Source of the DNA: Candidatus Latescibacterota bacterium
Lineage (GTDB): Bacteria > Latescibacterota > MWCZ01
Direction: 5' to 3'
DNA: 64,000 bases
Assembly (NCBI GenBank): GCA_022706085.1
Contig: JAKJDF010000004.1
Coordinates: forward strand, 124,001-188,000
Under the pieces are notes generated by a model. The model saw only the letters and a list, made by a program, of their open reading frames with translations, was not told the DNA's origin and did not search any database. The position numbers were made by a program, and so were the translations under genes. Position 1 is the first letter of the stretch. Every line of letters begins with the position of its first letter. Of this stretch, positions 8,889-17,467 are shown in pieces.

Positions 8889-10330
8889 TTTCCGCTTCCG
8901 ATATTGCCGTTTTGCTGCCCGAGATCGTGCTGGTTGCGGGAGCCGTCGTCCTCCTGATGCTCGACGCGTTCTCTCCACGAATCACGCGCAGATTCGGCGC
9001 ATTGCTGGCATCAGTCGTGCTTTTCGCGGCACTGCTTGCCGTTCAGCAGGGCGAACCGAGCAGGGTCCCCGCGTTTGGCGTGCTCCTCAGCGACGCGTTC
9101 ACGGATATGGTGGCCGTTTCCGTGTTGTTGTTCGGTTTCGTCGCGGTGATCTCGGCGTGGGGTTACCTCGAGGAACGAGGGCTGGCTTCTGGCGAGTTCA
9201 TGGCGGCAATGCTGGCCACATCCGCCGGAATGATCCTTATCTCCCGCTCAAGTCATCTCATGGTGATCTTCGTTGCACTGGAAATTCTGTCCATCGGCCT
9301 TTACATGCTGATTGGCTATGACAGAACTGACGCCTTAAGCGCGGAAGCCGGGCTGAAATACTTCATTCTCGGCGCGTTTGCGTCCGCCCTTTTTCTTTTC
9401 GGCGCAGTCCTGCTCTACGGCGTTACCGGAACGATGCAGCTTACGCTGGAACAACTGCCGTTTCACGCAAGGGCTGGTCAGGTCGGAATTGCCCTGTGCA
9501 TTGCGGGACTGGGGTTCAAAATTTCGGCTGCCCCGTTTCACCTCTGGACCCCGGACGTGTACCAGGGAGCACCCACGCCGGTAACTGCGTTCCTGTCCTC
9601 AGCTTCAAAAATCGCCGCCTTCGCGGCCCTGCTTCGAATAGTCCTGCCTTCCTTTTCACCGTTTGCGGAAGGATGGCAAGCCGTGTGGGTAGCGCTCGCG
9701 GCGCTCACCATGTTCGTCGGCAACGTTGCGGCGCTCGTTCAGGAGAACCTGAAACGCATTCTCGCGTATTCCAGCATCGCTCACGTCGGGTTCATGCTGA
9801 TGGCGCTCGCAGGGGGCGTAACCGTTGGCCTTGTGGGGACTGAAGGGCTTCTGTTCTATCTCCTGGCATACGCAGTGAGCGCTGCAGGGGCATTCGCTGC
9901 CGTAGCCGTAATCCCGGGTTCGCCGGATATCCACACCATTCGCGGTCTGGCAAAATCCCACCCTTCGATGGCAGCACTCTTCGCGTTGTTTCTTCTCTCG
10001 CTTGCCGGGGTGCCGCCCCTTGTTGGCTTTCTCGGCAAGCTGTACGCCTTCCGTTCCGCCGTGGATGCCGGGATGTACAAGCTTGCGGCGTTCGCAGCCT
10101 TGAACACAGCGATGGGAATGTATTATTATTTGCGGATCATTGTGCGGATGTACATGGAGCAACGCGCAGAACCGTCGGCGTTTGTCGTCCCCCAGGTGGC
10201 ATACCCGATACTCGTATTGGCAGGTCTTGTAGCTGTGCTTCTCGGGTTGTTTCCGGACCCGGTTCTGGTGCTTGTCAGGCAATCCGCGGAAGCAGTGGTC
10301 CCGCTCGCCAGGGCGCCCGTTGCGTTCTAA
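8885..10330 (+). CDS. nuoN: NADH-quinone oxidoreductase subunit N (antiporter-like)
   Basis: Third antiporter-like subunit, 481 residues, closing the complex I cluster. Visible are VALEILSIGLYMLIGY with the TM5 glutamate, GLGFKISAAPFHLWTPDVY with the TM7 lysine, and PTPVTAFLSSASKIAAF. The next helix contains LAYSSIAHVGFMLMALAGG. No obvious intrinsic terminator follows; 130 bases separate it from tyrS on the same strand, so readthrough is possible. Confidence 0.95.
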   Translation: MISASDIAVLLPEIVLVAGAVVLLMLDAFSPRITRRFGALLASVVLFAALLAVQQGEPSRVPAFGVLLSDAFTDMVAVSVLLFGFVAVISAWGYLEERGLASGEFMAAMLATSAGMILISRSSHLMVIFVALEILSIGLYMLIGYDRTDALSAEAGLKYFILGAFASALFLFGAVLLYGVTGTMQLTLEQLPFHARAGQVGIALCIAGLGFKISAAPFHLWTPDVYQGAPTPVTAFLSSASKIAAFAALLRIVLPSFSPFAEGWQAVWVALAALTMFVGNVAALVQENLKRILAYSSIAHVGFMLMALAGGVTVGLVGTEGLLFYLLAYAVSAAGAFAAVAVIPGSPDIHTIRGLAKSHPSMAALFALFLLSLAGVPPLVGFLGKLYAFRSAVDAGMYKLAAFAALNTAMGMYYYLRIIVRMYMEQRAEPSAFVVPQVAYPILVLAGLVAVLLGLFPDPVLVLVRQSAEAVVPLARAPVAF

Positions 10331-10460
10331 AAGCCTGAGCGGCGCTTGACCGATTGGTGAGTTCCGAAGTTGCAGTCTCTCAAACTTTCTCCTTTGTTCC
10401 CGGGGCAGACCCGGATTGAGTAGTGATCATCGCTACACCCCCATGTGAGGAAACGGAAAA

Positions 10461-11672
10461 GTGCTCCCTTTTAACGAACAGATGGACCTTATCCGCCGCG
10501 GCGTTGCCGAAATCGTGTCGGAAGATGAACTCGCGCAACGAATTTCGGAAGCCGTGCGAAGTGGGAAACCGTTGCGGATCAAATACGGCATTGACCCTTC
10601 CGGCAAGGACGTGCATATCGGTCACATGGTCCCTGTAAGCAAGATGCGCGACTTCCAGGATGCGGGACACCTTGGCGTGCTTATCATCGGTGATTACACC
10701 GCCCAGATCGGAGACCCGACAGGACGGAACGAATCGCGGCCGTCTCTTTCGAAAGACCAGGTCCTCGCGAACGCGGCCACCTATGTTGACCAGTTGATGA
10801 AGGTGCTCGACCCTGACAAAACAGAGGTGCGCTACCAGTCCGAATGGTTTGAGAATTTCTCTCTGATCCAGATGATTCAACTGGGGCAGCAGTTCACCAT
10901 GGCTCAGATGTTGAGCCACGAGACATTCGCGAAACGGCTCGAAGAAGGGCTTCCTCTCGCGATGCACGAACTTATGTACCCGATGCTGATGGCGTACGAC
11001 TCGGTCGCCGTTCAGTCGGATGTGGAGCTCGGAGGAATGGAACAGCGCTTCAATATCCTTCAGGGCAGGGATCTGCAGCGCGCGATGGGTCAACGGCCGC
11101 AGATTGCCGTTCTTTCCCCCATGTTGCGGGGGTTGGATGGCGGTCCGAAAATGGGGAAAAGCCTGAACAATTACATCGGGGTGAACGATTCACCGGCAGA
11201 TATGTTCGGGAAAATCATGTCCATACGAGACGATCTGCTCATTGATTACCTTACGCTGGCAGCGGGAGTTTCGCAGGATGCAGTCCGCGCCGCGGAGGCG
11301 AGACTCCGGCGCGGAACGAACCCGATGGAGATCAAACGGGAACTGGGACGCGCTGTTGTACAACGGTACCACGGTGCGCAAGCGGCAATTGCAGCAGAGG
11401 AAGAGTTCCTCGGCGTGTTTTCGCGTCGCGATCAGGTACCGGAAGACATGCCCGAATTCACTCTGGACGAGAACCCTGTGCGCATCGTCGACATCCTGGT
11501 GAAAACGGAATCCGCACCCTCCATGTCGGAGGCGCGCCGCCTCATTCAGCAGGGCGGTGTAACGCTGGACGGGTACCGAGTGAGTGATGTCAACGCGGAG
11601 ATATTTGTCAAAGACGGCGCCATCCTCAAAGTAGGCAAACGCCGGTACGCGAGGTTGCGGCTCCAGGCGTAG
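10461..11672 (+). CDS. tyrS: Tyrosyl-tRNA synthetase, type 2-like
   Basis: Class I aminoacyl-tRNA synthetase attaching tyrosine to tRNA-Tyr in the cytoplasm. The Rossmann core shows IKYGIDPSGKDVHIGHMVP (HIGH motif at about residues 52-55), IIGDYTAQIGDPTGR, and GPKMGKSLNNYIG, a KMGKS version of KMSKS near residue 231-235. The 403-residue length and the KxGIDPS...GDPTGR sequence point to the TyrS2/TyrZ-like bacterial clade. An S4 RNA-binding domain occupies about residues 335-400 (SEARRLIQQGGVTLDG). The start is GTG 10461 behind a GAGG site. A strong terminator follows. Confidence 0.95.
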   Translation: MLPFNEQMDLIRRGVAEIVSEDELAQRISEAVRSGKPLRIKYGIDPSGKDVHIGHMVPVSKMRDFQDAGHLGVLIIGDYTAQIGDPTGRNESRPSLSKDQVLANAATYVDQLMKVLDPDKTEVRYQSEWFENFSLIQMIQLGQQFTMAQMLSHETFAKRLEEGLPLAMHELMYPMLMAYDSVAVQSDVELGGMEQRFNILQGRDLQRAMGQRPQIAVLSPMLRGLDGGPKMGKSLNNYIGVNDSPADMFGKIMSIRDDLLIDYLTLAAGVSQDAVRAAEARLRRGTNPMEIKRELGRAVVQRYHGAQAAIAAEEEFLGVFSRRDQVPEDMPEFTLDENPVRIVDILVKTESAPSMSEARRLIQQGGVTLDGYRVSDVNAEIFVKDGAILKVGKRRYARLRLQA

Positions 11673-11697
11673 CAACAGCCGATCGAAAAGCGAACGA

Positions 11698-11729
11698 GGG
11701 CGTGAAACGAACCTGTTTCACGCCCTTTT
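11698..11729 (+). terminator. Rho-independent terminator after tyrS
   Basis: A perfect 11-bp stem, GGGCGTGAAAC paired with GTTTCACGCCC, encloses a six-base loop and is followed by TTTT. It sits 26 bases after the tyrS stop and before the convergent SDR gene, so it can also insulate the minus strand, though no T-run is seen there. Confidence 0.9.
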
Positions 11730-11762
11730 CAGCCTCTCGTGACGCAACCCACGCCCGGCGAA

Positions 11763-12509
11763 TCAGATGGACGTCCACCCCCCGTCAGCCATGATGGCGG
11801 CACCCGTCACATACGAGGCGGCGTCAGAAGCGAGAAACAGGGCCACGGCAGCAAGTTCCTCGGGAAATCCGCTGCGCCCCAGACACGTCTTGACGTCCAT
11901 AATGCTGCCCGGTGGGACTTCTTTGGGGTGGTTCTCGCGAGGCCTCACATCACCGGGGCACAGGGCGTTGCACCGTATCCCCTTGCGCCCGTAATCCCGC
12001 GCGATTGACCGACAGAGCTGGATCACTCCTCCCTTCGCTGCACAGTATGCGGCCGTTCCGGCGAGCGACACAACTCCTGCCACAGACGACGTGTGAACTA
12101 TCGAGCCCCCGCCTGCTTTGATCATCTCCGGAATGACGGCACGCGAGCAATAGAAAACCCCGTTCAGGGTCACCGCAAGGGTTCTGTCCCACACTTCGTC
12201 CGTCATGGTGTCCACCACTCCGCCGACGCTGTAGAACGGGTTTGTGTGAAGCACGTGGATCGCGCCGAACTCGCTCACCGTCCGGGATACGAGTTCCGCA
12301 ACGTTTCGGGTGTCCGACACGTCACAGTGAACAAAGAGGCCGTTGTTGCCCTCGGATCGAATGGTGGCCGCTACCTGCTCACCCTTTTCGTCAACTATGT
12401 CCCCGATAACTACGTTCGCCCCTTCCCGAGCGAACAGAATCGCAGAGGCGCGGCCGATACCGCTTGCACCTCCGGTCACGATCGCAGTTTTCCCTTCGAG
12501 TTGCCCCAT
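11763..12509 (-). CDS. SDR-family NAD(P)-dependent oxidoreductase
   Basis: Classical short-chain dehydrogenase, 248 residues, cytoplasmic. The cofactor-binding glycine motif TGGASGIG is at residues 12-19, with Asp at the end of the second strand (VVIGD) suggesting NAD preference. The active-site serine is in VHTSSVAG and the YxxxK pair in YCAAKGG near residues 150-158. The C-terminus GAAIMADGGWTS is typical of the family. ATG 12509 is preferred over a GTG 15 bases upstream because GAGAG precedes it at proper distance. It lies 36 bases after the unknown gene at 12546-13745 and is probably co-transcribed, suggesting oxidation or reduction of a sugar or polyol intermediate; the substrate cannot be read from sequence. 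Confidence 0.9.
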   Translation of the reverse strand: MGQLEGKTAIVTGGASGIGRASAILFAREGANVVIGDIVDEKGEQVAATIRSEGNNGLFVHCDVSDTRNVAELVSRTVSEFGAIHVLHTNPFYSVGGVVDTMTDEVWDRTLAVTLNGVFYCSRAVIPEMIKAGGGSIVHTSSVAGVVSLAGTAAYCAAKGGVIQLCRSIARDYGRKGIRCNALCPGDVRPRENHPKEVPPGSIMDVKTCLGRSGFPEELAAVALFLASDAASYVTGAAIMADGGWTSI

Positions 12510-12545
12510 ATGCAGCTCTCTCACTGGCCAATAACGTTGTCCGAA

Positions 12546-13745
12546 TCACCCTTCGTCAGAGTAACCTATGGGTTTGTACCCCTCGCCGGTTTTCCCGGGG
12601 CGTCTGTGGCCATAAGCACGAATGGGTGGAGTTTCATACGATCGATACGGAATGGCAAGATAGGGAGTGGAAATACGGGCGCCGCCCTTTGCGCACGATT
12701 CCATAACTGCCGAAATGACGCCTGTAGTTATCGCTGTGCGTTCGACTGGATACTGCGGTACGCCGGTGACGAACATCCGTTCTATGTTTCGCGAGAGATA
12801 CCCGAAATGGGAAAACGGCGGCCCGTATTCAAGTGCGAACTCCGTGGCAACAACCTTCCCGTCCACGCGACCGGCAAATGCCCAGTCCACGATGTATCCG
12901 TCCAGCATGATCACGGTAGCCCGCAGACCACCGAAGTATTCGATGACAAACGCGAAAGGAGTTGCGCATCCGGACCGCGGCGGCTCGTCCTTTTTCGTGA
13001 ACACAGTCTTCAAAGCCGCTTCAAAAAGGTCCTGCGACCAGACGCCGTTTTCTCCCGCTTTCCACACGTCGTCGCCGCGGAGGCAGGTAACCGCCTTCAC
13101 ACCCGTCTCTCCACCCCGCCGGCGTTCTACCATGCACTGCAGAGTTTCGACGGTGTGGTATCCATACGCTTCCAACGGCCCGTACCCCAGCGCGATGGCA
13201 TCCGTAAGATCGCAATCCAGATCCAGTTCCAGTTCCGGTTCGCGCCATCCGACTGGCAGCGATGATCCCGCCATAAGGGGCACATTCAACTGTTTTGCGC
13301 GTTCCAGCATCCACCCTGCGTCCGGCCAGTTGTACGACAGGTGCTTGTCTACGAACACGGGAACTGATTTCTTCGTTTCTGCGAATACCCCGCAAATCTG
13401 CTCGAACAACGCGCGGCGGGGGTACATCTGACGGTCCCATTCGTCTCGCGGATAATCACCATGTTCTCCGATGAGAAGCACTCCATCCACCGCGAGGTCG
13501 CTTCCACCGAGGGTCAACGCTGCTCGAATGCTCTGGAACACCGGCACGCCATGCTCTTTTGCTTTGCCCAGCCCGATGTCGTTTGGAGCAATCTGATCGA
13601 GCCACATGCTGACAATTCTCGCCTGCGGCGGAATTACTCCTTCATCAGAGGGAAACCCTTCGAGGAAACGGGTTACAATCACGTCTGCATGCGAGTTCGG
13701 GAAATAAATAGTGATGATCGCGGCAACTCTGGGGTTTTCCGGCAT
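12546..13745 (-). CDS. Conserved protein of unknown function (IGEHGDYP family)
   Basis: A 399-residue protein without signal peptide or membrane helices. It starts with a short Rossmann-like strand pattern (PRVAAIITIYFPNSHADVIV) and carries a very distinctive block LLIGEHGDYPRDEWDRQMYP near residues 95-115 and VFVDKHLSYNW soon after. I recall similar unnamed proteins in carbohydrate-catabolic loci of Planctomycetes and related phyla, but no function. The start is ATG 13745, preceded by AAAGGAGGT six bases away, an almost perfect ribosome site; an open frame extends upstream to 13853 but into the divergent promoter region. Many conserved-looking His, Asp and Glu residues suggest an enzyme. It is upstream of, and likely in operon with, the SDR gene. 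Confidence 0.75.
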   Translation of the reverse strand: MPENPRVAAIITIYFPNSHADVIVTRFLEGFPSDEGVIPPQARIVSMWLDQIAPNDIGLGKAKEHGVPVFQSIRAALTLGGSDLAVDGVLLIGEHGDYPRDEWDRQMYPRRALFEQICGVFAETKKSVPVFVDKHLSYNWPDAGWMLERAKQLNVPLMAGSSLPVGWREPELELDLDCDLTDAIALGYGPLEAYGYHTVETLQCMVERRRGGETGVKAVTCLRGDDVWKAGENGVWSQDLFEAALKTVFTKKDEPPRSGCATPFAFVIEYFGGLRATVIMLDGYIVDWAFAGRVDGKVVATEFALEYGPPFSHFGYLSRNIERMFVTGVPQYPVERTAITTGVISAVMESCAKGGARISTPYLAIPYRSYETPPIRAYGHRRPGKTGEGYKPIGYSDEG

Positions 13746-13864
13746 GGCTGTACCTCCTTTGGCGACATGTAGGATAGGGCGGCAACTGCCTTCGGCGCAA
13801 GTCGGTACCACCGCGGGAGTGGTGTTTTCCGTCCGCACGCGGTACGTTTCCATTGGAGGGAATG

Positions 13865-14179
13865 ATGAGTTTCACGGAAACGTTGCGCCACATAACCCCT
13901 GCGGCCGGTATTCTGGGGCTCATCGCGCTGTGGATTCTCGCGATGCTGTGTGGCATGTCATATTTCTCGTCGAAAATGCCCGACGCCCCCTCGCCAGCGC
14001 GATGGAAGCCAGCCATCGCTCGAACAGGGATGGTCGCGTTCATGGCGCTTGTAGGAATCCTGGTTGCTCAGCGCAACGGCGTTTGGCCGGACTACCATCT
14101 TCTTGTCGGTCTTGTGGGAGCAGCCGCAGGACTTCTGGTGGATTTGTTGTGGCGGGTCTTCACGTCGCGTGTCACGTGA
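13865..14179 (+). CDS. Small integral membrane protein, unknown function
   Basis: About 104 residues with three hydrophobic segments (AGILGLIALWILAMLCGMSY, TGMVAFMALVGILVA and LLVGLVGAAAGLLVDLLW). Two adjacent ATG codons (13862, 13865) follow GGAGGG; the second has the better spacing. It opens the run leading to the lipoprotein and TonB receptor and is divergent from the 12546-13745 gene. I recognise no family. Confidence 0.65.
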   Translation: MSFTETLRHITPAAGILGLIALWILAMLCGMSYFSSKMPDAPSPARWKPAIARTGMVAFMALVGILVAQRNGVWPDYHLLVGLVGAAAGLLVDLLWRVFTSRVT

Positions 14180-14245
14180 GTGAGGTGTGTGCGGCGCGAA
14201 ATTGGCCCGCGGGGATGGTCGAATTCCAGACTGGAGATTAGAACA

Positions 14246-15079
14246 ATGAAGCGTCGTTCTTTGGCGTGGTGTCTGTTGGCCGGATTGGCGGTGTTCACGG
14301 GCTGTGATAGTACGAATCCTCCTCAAACTGGTCGAATACACGGGAGGATAATCTCAGGGGCAAAAGCACGTCCGGACACGGGAACGGTGCAGGTTTCCCT
14401 GTTTGTCGCGTGGGATACGACGAAGGGGCTTGCGACTGAGGCCGCAGGAGGGCCCCCGTCGTTCGCGAGTGCGTACATCGCGCCAGGAACGAACGAATAT
14501 GTCATTGAGAACATCACGTTCGGCACGTACGCCGCACTTGCAGCGTCCTGGCGCGATACCACCATGACGGGAGCGGCCGCGACAACCACAATCGGCGCGT
14601 ACGGAGCCGACCCACAGGCTGGTGACAACACGCCGCTCTCCATCACCGTGAGTGGAAGCCAGCCGGATCTTGAAATAGACATTCCCGTCGATTACTCGCG
14701 CGCCAAAGTCTCAACCGGACCTACCGGCAGCATTTCCGGAACTGTCACGCTTTCCGGAGCATGGCCCGCAAAAACCATATATCTTGTTGTGATGCCTGCG
14801 AACAGAATCGGTCCTCCCCCCGCGTTTGCCGCGATGGGTCAACCGGTCACCATGGTCGCGCTCCCGCAATTTTCCGGCTCCAGGGCTTACACAATCCCTA
14901 ACGTGCCTTACGGGCAGGGGTATGCGGTCGCTGCCTACACGTTCACCCCCCCGATGACGCTGGGGTTCATCGGCGCGTACGGTGTGGACCTACCCACGGA
15001 TGCAACGCTCGACTCGCTCACCGTGGGCAATGGCGGCGCGATAGACCTGCGTAACATCAATTTTGCCATCCGTCCCTGA
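14246..15079 (+). CDS. Predicted lipoprotein with carboxypeptidase-regulatory-like beta domain
   Basis: The 277-residue product begins with a lipoprotein signal MKRRSLAWCLLAGLAVFTGC, with Cys20 as the predicted lipidated residue, so it should be anchored in the envelope. The rest is a run of short beta-strand segments, including GRIHGRIISG near the N-terminus and TGSISGTVTLSGAWPAKTIY in the middle, a pattern seen in carboxypeptidase-regulatory-like or transthyretin-like domains. The start follows a GGAG site nine bases away; the longer frame from 14180 adds only charged sequence before the signal. It ends 10 bases before the TonB receptor and may be its surface partner, in a role analogous to but not homologous with SusD. 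Confidence 0.75.
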   Translation: MKRRSLAWCLLAGLAVFTGCDSTNPPQTGRIHGRIISGAKARPDTGTVQVSLFVAWDTTKGLATEAAGGPPSFASAYIAPGTNEYVIENITFGTYAALAASWRDTTMTGAAATTTIGAYGADPQAGDNTPLSITVSGSQPDLEIDIPVDYSRAKVSTGPTGSISGTVTLSGAWPAKTIYLVVMPANRIGPPPAFAAMGQPVTMVALPQFSGSRAYTIPNVPYGQGYAVAAYTFTPPMTLGFIGAYGVDLPTDATLDSLTVGNGGAIDLRNINFAIRP

Positions 15080-15089
15080 CATTCCTGCC

Positions 15090-17324
15090 ATGGATTGGTT
15101 CACGAACTCGGTACGCGGTCGCTTGGTGCTGACCTCGGGGGTAATTGTCTTATTACTCTCGCTCCGCTCTGTCGGTGCAGCGGAGCTCGCGGGAAAGGTG
15201 ACGAACGAGCAGGGTACCCCGCTGCCGTACGCTCCGGTGCAGGTGCGCCCGGACGAGTCATCATCCCCGGCGTTCGGCGTCAATGCCGACTCGACCGGCG
15301 TGTTCGTGATTAGAAACCTCTCCCCGGGCAGGTACCTGATCTCCGCTGATTACGTGGGCCACGACCCCTGGCGCGAGATGATCGACCTCCGGGAACCGCT
15401 GCGACGAGTAGAAATAGTCCTTCGAACCAGGCCGATTCGCGGGCAGGATATCGTGGTGACCGCGGTTCGCCGCCTGGAGGCAACGACCGCTGCGTCGGTA
15501 TCCGTATCCCTGGTAACGGACGACGCGTTGGAGTATCGTGGCGTTCGCTCACTCGACCAGGCGCTGGAAACCCTTGACGGGCTGCAGGTGTTTCGGTCCC
15601 ACAGTGTTGCAACGAATTCGGTCAGTATCCGAGGCTCTTCGGACGTGCTTGGTGGGGGCGTAGGGAACAGAGTCCTTCTGCTTGTCGACGGTCGCCCGGC
15701 CCTTAACACCGACTCTGGTGGGCAGTCATGGAGTCTCGTTCCAATAGGTGCGGTGGAGCGGGTGGAGGTTGTAAAAGGGGCGTTCTCCGCGCTCTATGGT
15801 TCGTCTGCAATGGGCGGGGTAATAAACCTCATAACCCGCGATCCACTGGGGGCTCCCGAGACGAGATTCGTTGCCCGTTACGGCGCCTTCGAAAAGCCAC
15901 CGGCGTGGATGCAATACCGTTCGGGCCTGGCGGATTTCTCCGAAACGTCGGTGCTGCACTCCGATCACAGAGGCTCGACTGGGTATGTGGTGTATGCCGC
16001 CCACAACAGGTCGGACGGTCACCGCGAATCGTCGGATTACTCCGTCTGGCAAGCCTACGGGAAGGTCGCGCACACCGTCTTTCCGGGTGTTGAGATCGGA
16101 GGAAGCATGGGCGGCGGACGGTCTCATGCCGGGTATCCTCATCGATGGAAAAGCCTCCTGGAGCCGCTGAAAGTCCCTGATGAGAAGAAACAGGACCGGC
16201 AGAACAAGGGGTGGTGGAATCTTGACGTGACAACAAAAGCCGGCACCCTCGAACATGGGCTCTGGAACGCCGGCCTGTACACCTATGGGATGGAGTCTGC
16301 CACAAAGCAGCCGCTTGCCAGGTTGAGCAGTTCCGTCACGTCGCAAAGAATGGGCAGCCGGGTGCAATGGCAGAAGCAGATGGCCGGATTTATCACCCAA
16401 ACATTCGGGGGAGAAGGTTCGCTGGACTTCGTGCGCTCAGATAGCGTTCTCTACGGGAACCGATCGGCGCGCAACGCGGCTCTTTTCTCCCTCTCCGAAG
16501 TTCTTTTGTCCACCGGACAACGGCTGGATTTCGGTATTCGGGGCGACTACACCTCGCTGCCGGGAAAAACCACCGAAACGTTGGTCAACCCGAAACTGGG
16601 CCTTACGATTCCGGTGGGGAGAACGTTTTTCGTTCGGGCCTCGGTCGGAAGGGCCTTTCGATCCCCCAGTATCGCCGAGAGATATCTCGTGTTGGAACCG
16701 GCAGGAGGGACAGAATTCGCTCCCAACGATTCGTTGCGCCCGGAAAAGATGAAATCATACGAACTGGGTTTGACGCACGACCTTTCGCCGGTGTTAAAAA
16801 TGGACGTCGCCGCGTTCGTGAACGATTACGATGACTGGATCTACTGGCGGGAACTGCCCGTGCAGACCGACGGGCGCTACCGATTTCAGGTGGCCAATCT
16901 GTTGAAAGTGCGAATGAGCGGGGTGGATGCGCAGGCAACGCTGGAACCGTTTCAGGGATTTTCTCTCGCGCTCAATTACCTGTATCTGCGAGCCGAGGAC
17001 CGAACGACGGGACGAAGCAACCCCACGATTCCGTACCGTCCACGCCACACGTTCTCGGGTGTCGTGGTATTTACCCACGGAAAATTGCGAAACACGGTGG
17101 TTGTTCGAGGAAGGAGCCGCGTGGAAGAAGAGGTCTTCGCGGCATACCAGGTTGATGCTCCGCACGGCTTCGTGCTGACACACCTGCGAACCGACTACTC
17201 GCTGCGTCGCTGGCTCACCTTTTCGTTCGAAACAAACAACCTGTTCAACGTGCAGTATGAGGAGATGGCTCGCTTCAGAATGCCCGGGCGGTCCTTCTCC
17301 GTCGGTCTGACGATGAAACGATAG
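15090..17324 (+). CDS. TonB-dependent outer-membrane receptor
   Basis: Outer-membrane active transporter of 744 residues. A signal peptide (RLVLTSGVIVLLLSLRSVGA) is followed by a carboxypeptidase-regulatory-like domain (about residues 35-115, ELAGKVTNEQGTPLPYAPVQ), then the plug with the TonB-box-like IRGQDIVVTAVR, LLLVDGRPALN, VERVEVVKGAFSALYGSSA and GGVINLITRDP. The beta-barrel runs to the C-terminus, which ends in the aromatic FSVGLTMKR strand. ATG 15090 begins shortly after the lipoprotein stop; a TTG at 15063 would overlap it. The presence of the N-terminal regulatory-like domain resembles Bacteroidota-type receptors. No riboswitch or SusD partner identifies the substrate. Confidence 0.92.
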   Translation: MDWFTNSVRGRLVLTSGVIVLLLSLRSVGAAELAGKVTNEQGTPLPYAPVQVRPDESSSPAFGVNADSTGVFVIRNLSPGRYLISADYVGHDPWREMIDLREPLRRVEIVLRTRPIRGQDIVVTAVRRLEATTAASVSVSLVTDDALEYRGVRSLDQALETLDGLQVFRSHSVATNSVSIRGSSDVLGGGVGNRVLLLVDGRPALNTDSGGQSWSLVPIGAVERVEVVKGAFSALYGSSAMGGVINLITRDPLGAPETRFVARYGAFEKPPAWMQYRSGLADFSETSVLHSDHRGSTGYVVYAAHNRSDGHRESSDYSVWQAYGKVAHTVFPGVEIGGSMGGGRSHAGYPHRWKSLLEPLKVPDEKKQDRQNKGWWNLDVTTKAGTLEHGLWNAGLYTYGMESATKQPLARLSSSVTSQRMGSRVQWQKQMAGFITQTFGGEGSLDFVRSDSVLYGNRSARNAALFSLSEVLLSTGQRLDFGIRGDYTSLPGKTTETLVNPKLGLTIPVGRTFFVRASVGRAFRSPSIAERYLVLEPAGGTEFAPNDSLRPEKMKSYELGLTHDLSPVLKMDVAAFVNDYDDWIYWRELPVQTDGRYRFQVANLLKVRMSGVDAQATLEPFQGFSLALNYLYLRAEDRTTGRSNPTIPYRPRHTFSGVVVFTHGKLRNTVVVRGRSRVEEEVFAAYQVDAPHGFVLTHLRTDYSLRRWLTFSFETNNLFNVQYEEMARFRMPGRSFSVGLTMKR

Positions 17325-17410
17325 TGCTCCGCGCTTTGACGAACGTGTGACTGAAGCCGTCGCACAGCTCAAAGACACCGGAGTCGTCCGGATGGCTCCA
17401 ACACCGAAGC

Positions 17411-17451
17411 AAAAGACGCGGAGAGGTGACCTATTTTGCCCTCTCCGCGTC
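17411..17451 (-). terminator. Rho-independent terminator of the RraA-like gene
   Basis: A perfect 12-bp stem (GACGCGGAGAGG and its complement at 17440-17451) with a 13-base loop. On the minus strand it is followed by TTTT (AAAA at 17411-17414 on plus). It lies 16 bases past the stop of the 17468-18154 gene. There is no T-run on the plus side after the TonB receptor. Confidence 0.85.
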
Positions 17452-17467
17452 GTAAGCTGTTCAAGGC

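Noticed and set aside
9656-10282. Long antisense open frame within nuoN
   Set aside because: Typical shadow frame in GC-rich coding DNA, with His/Arg/Cys-rich composition and no ribosome site.
10331-10460. TTGACC at 10346 as a tyrS promoter, or a T-box leader
   Set aside because: No matching -10 box at 16-18 bases, and no T-box conserved sequence; the region shows nothing convincing.
13746-13864. Possible cobalamin riboswitch ahead of the TonB receptor unit
   Set aside because: No B12-box-like sequence or conserved stems; the stretch is just the short divergent intergenic region.
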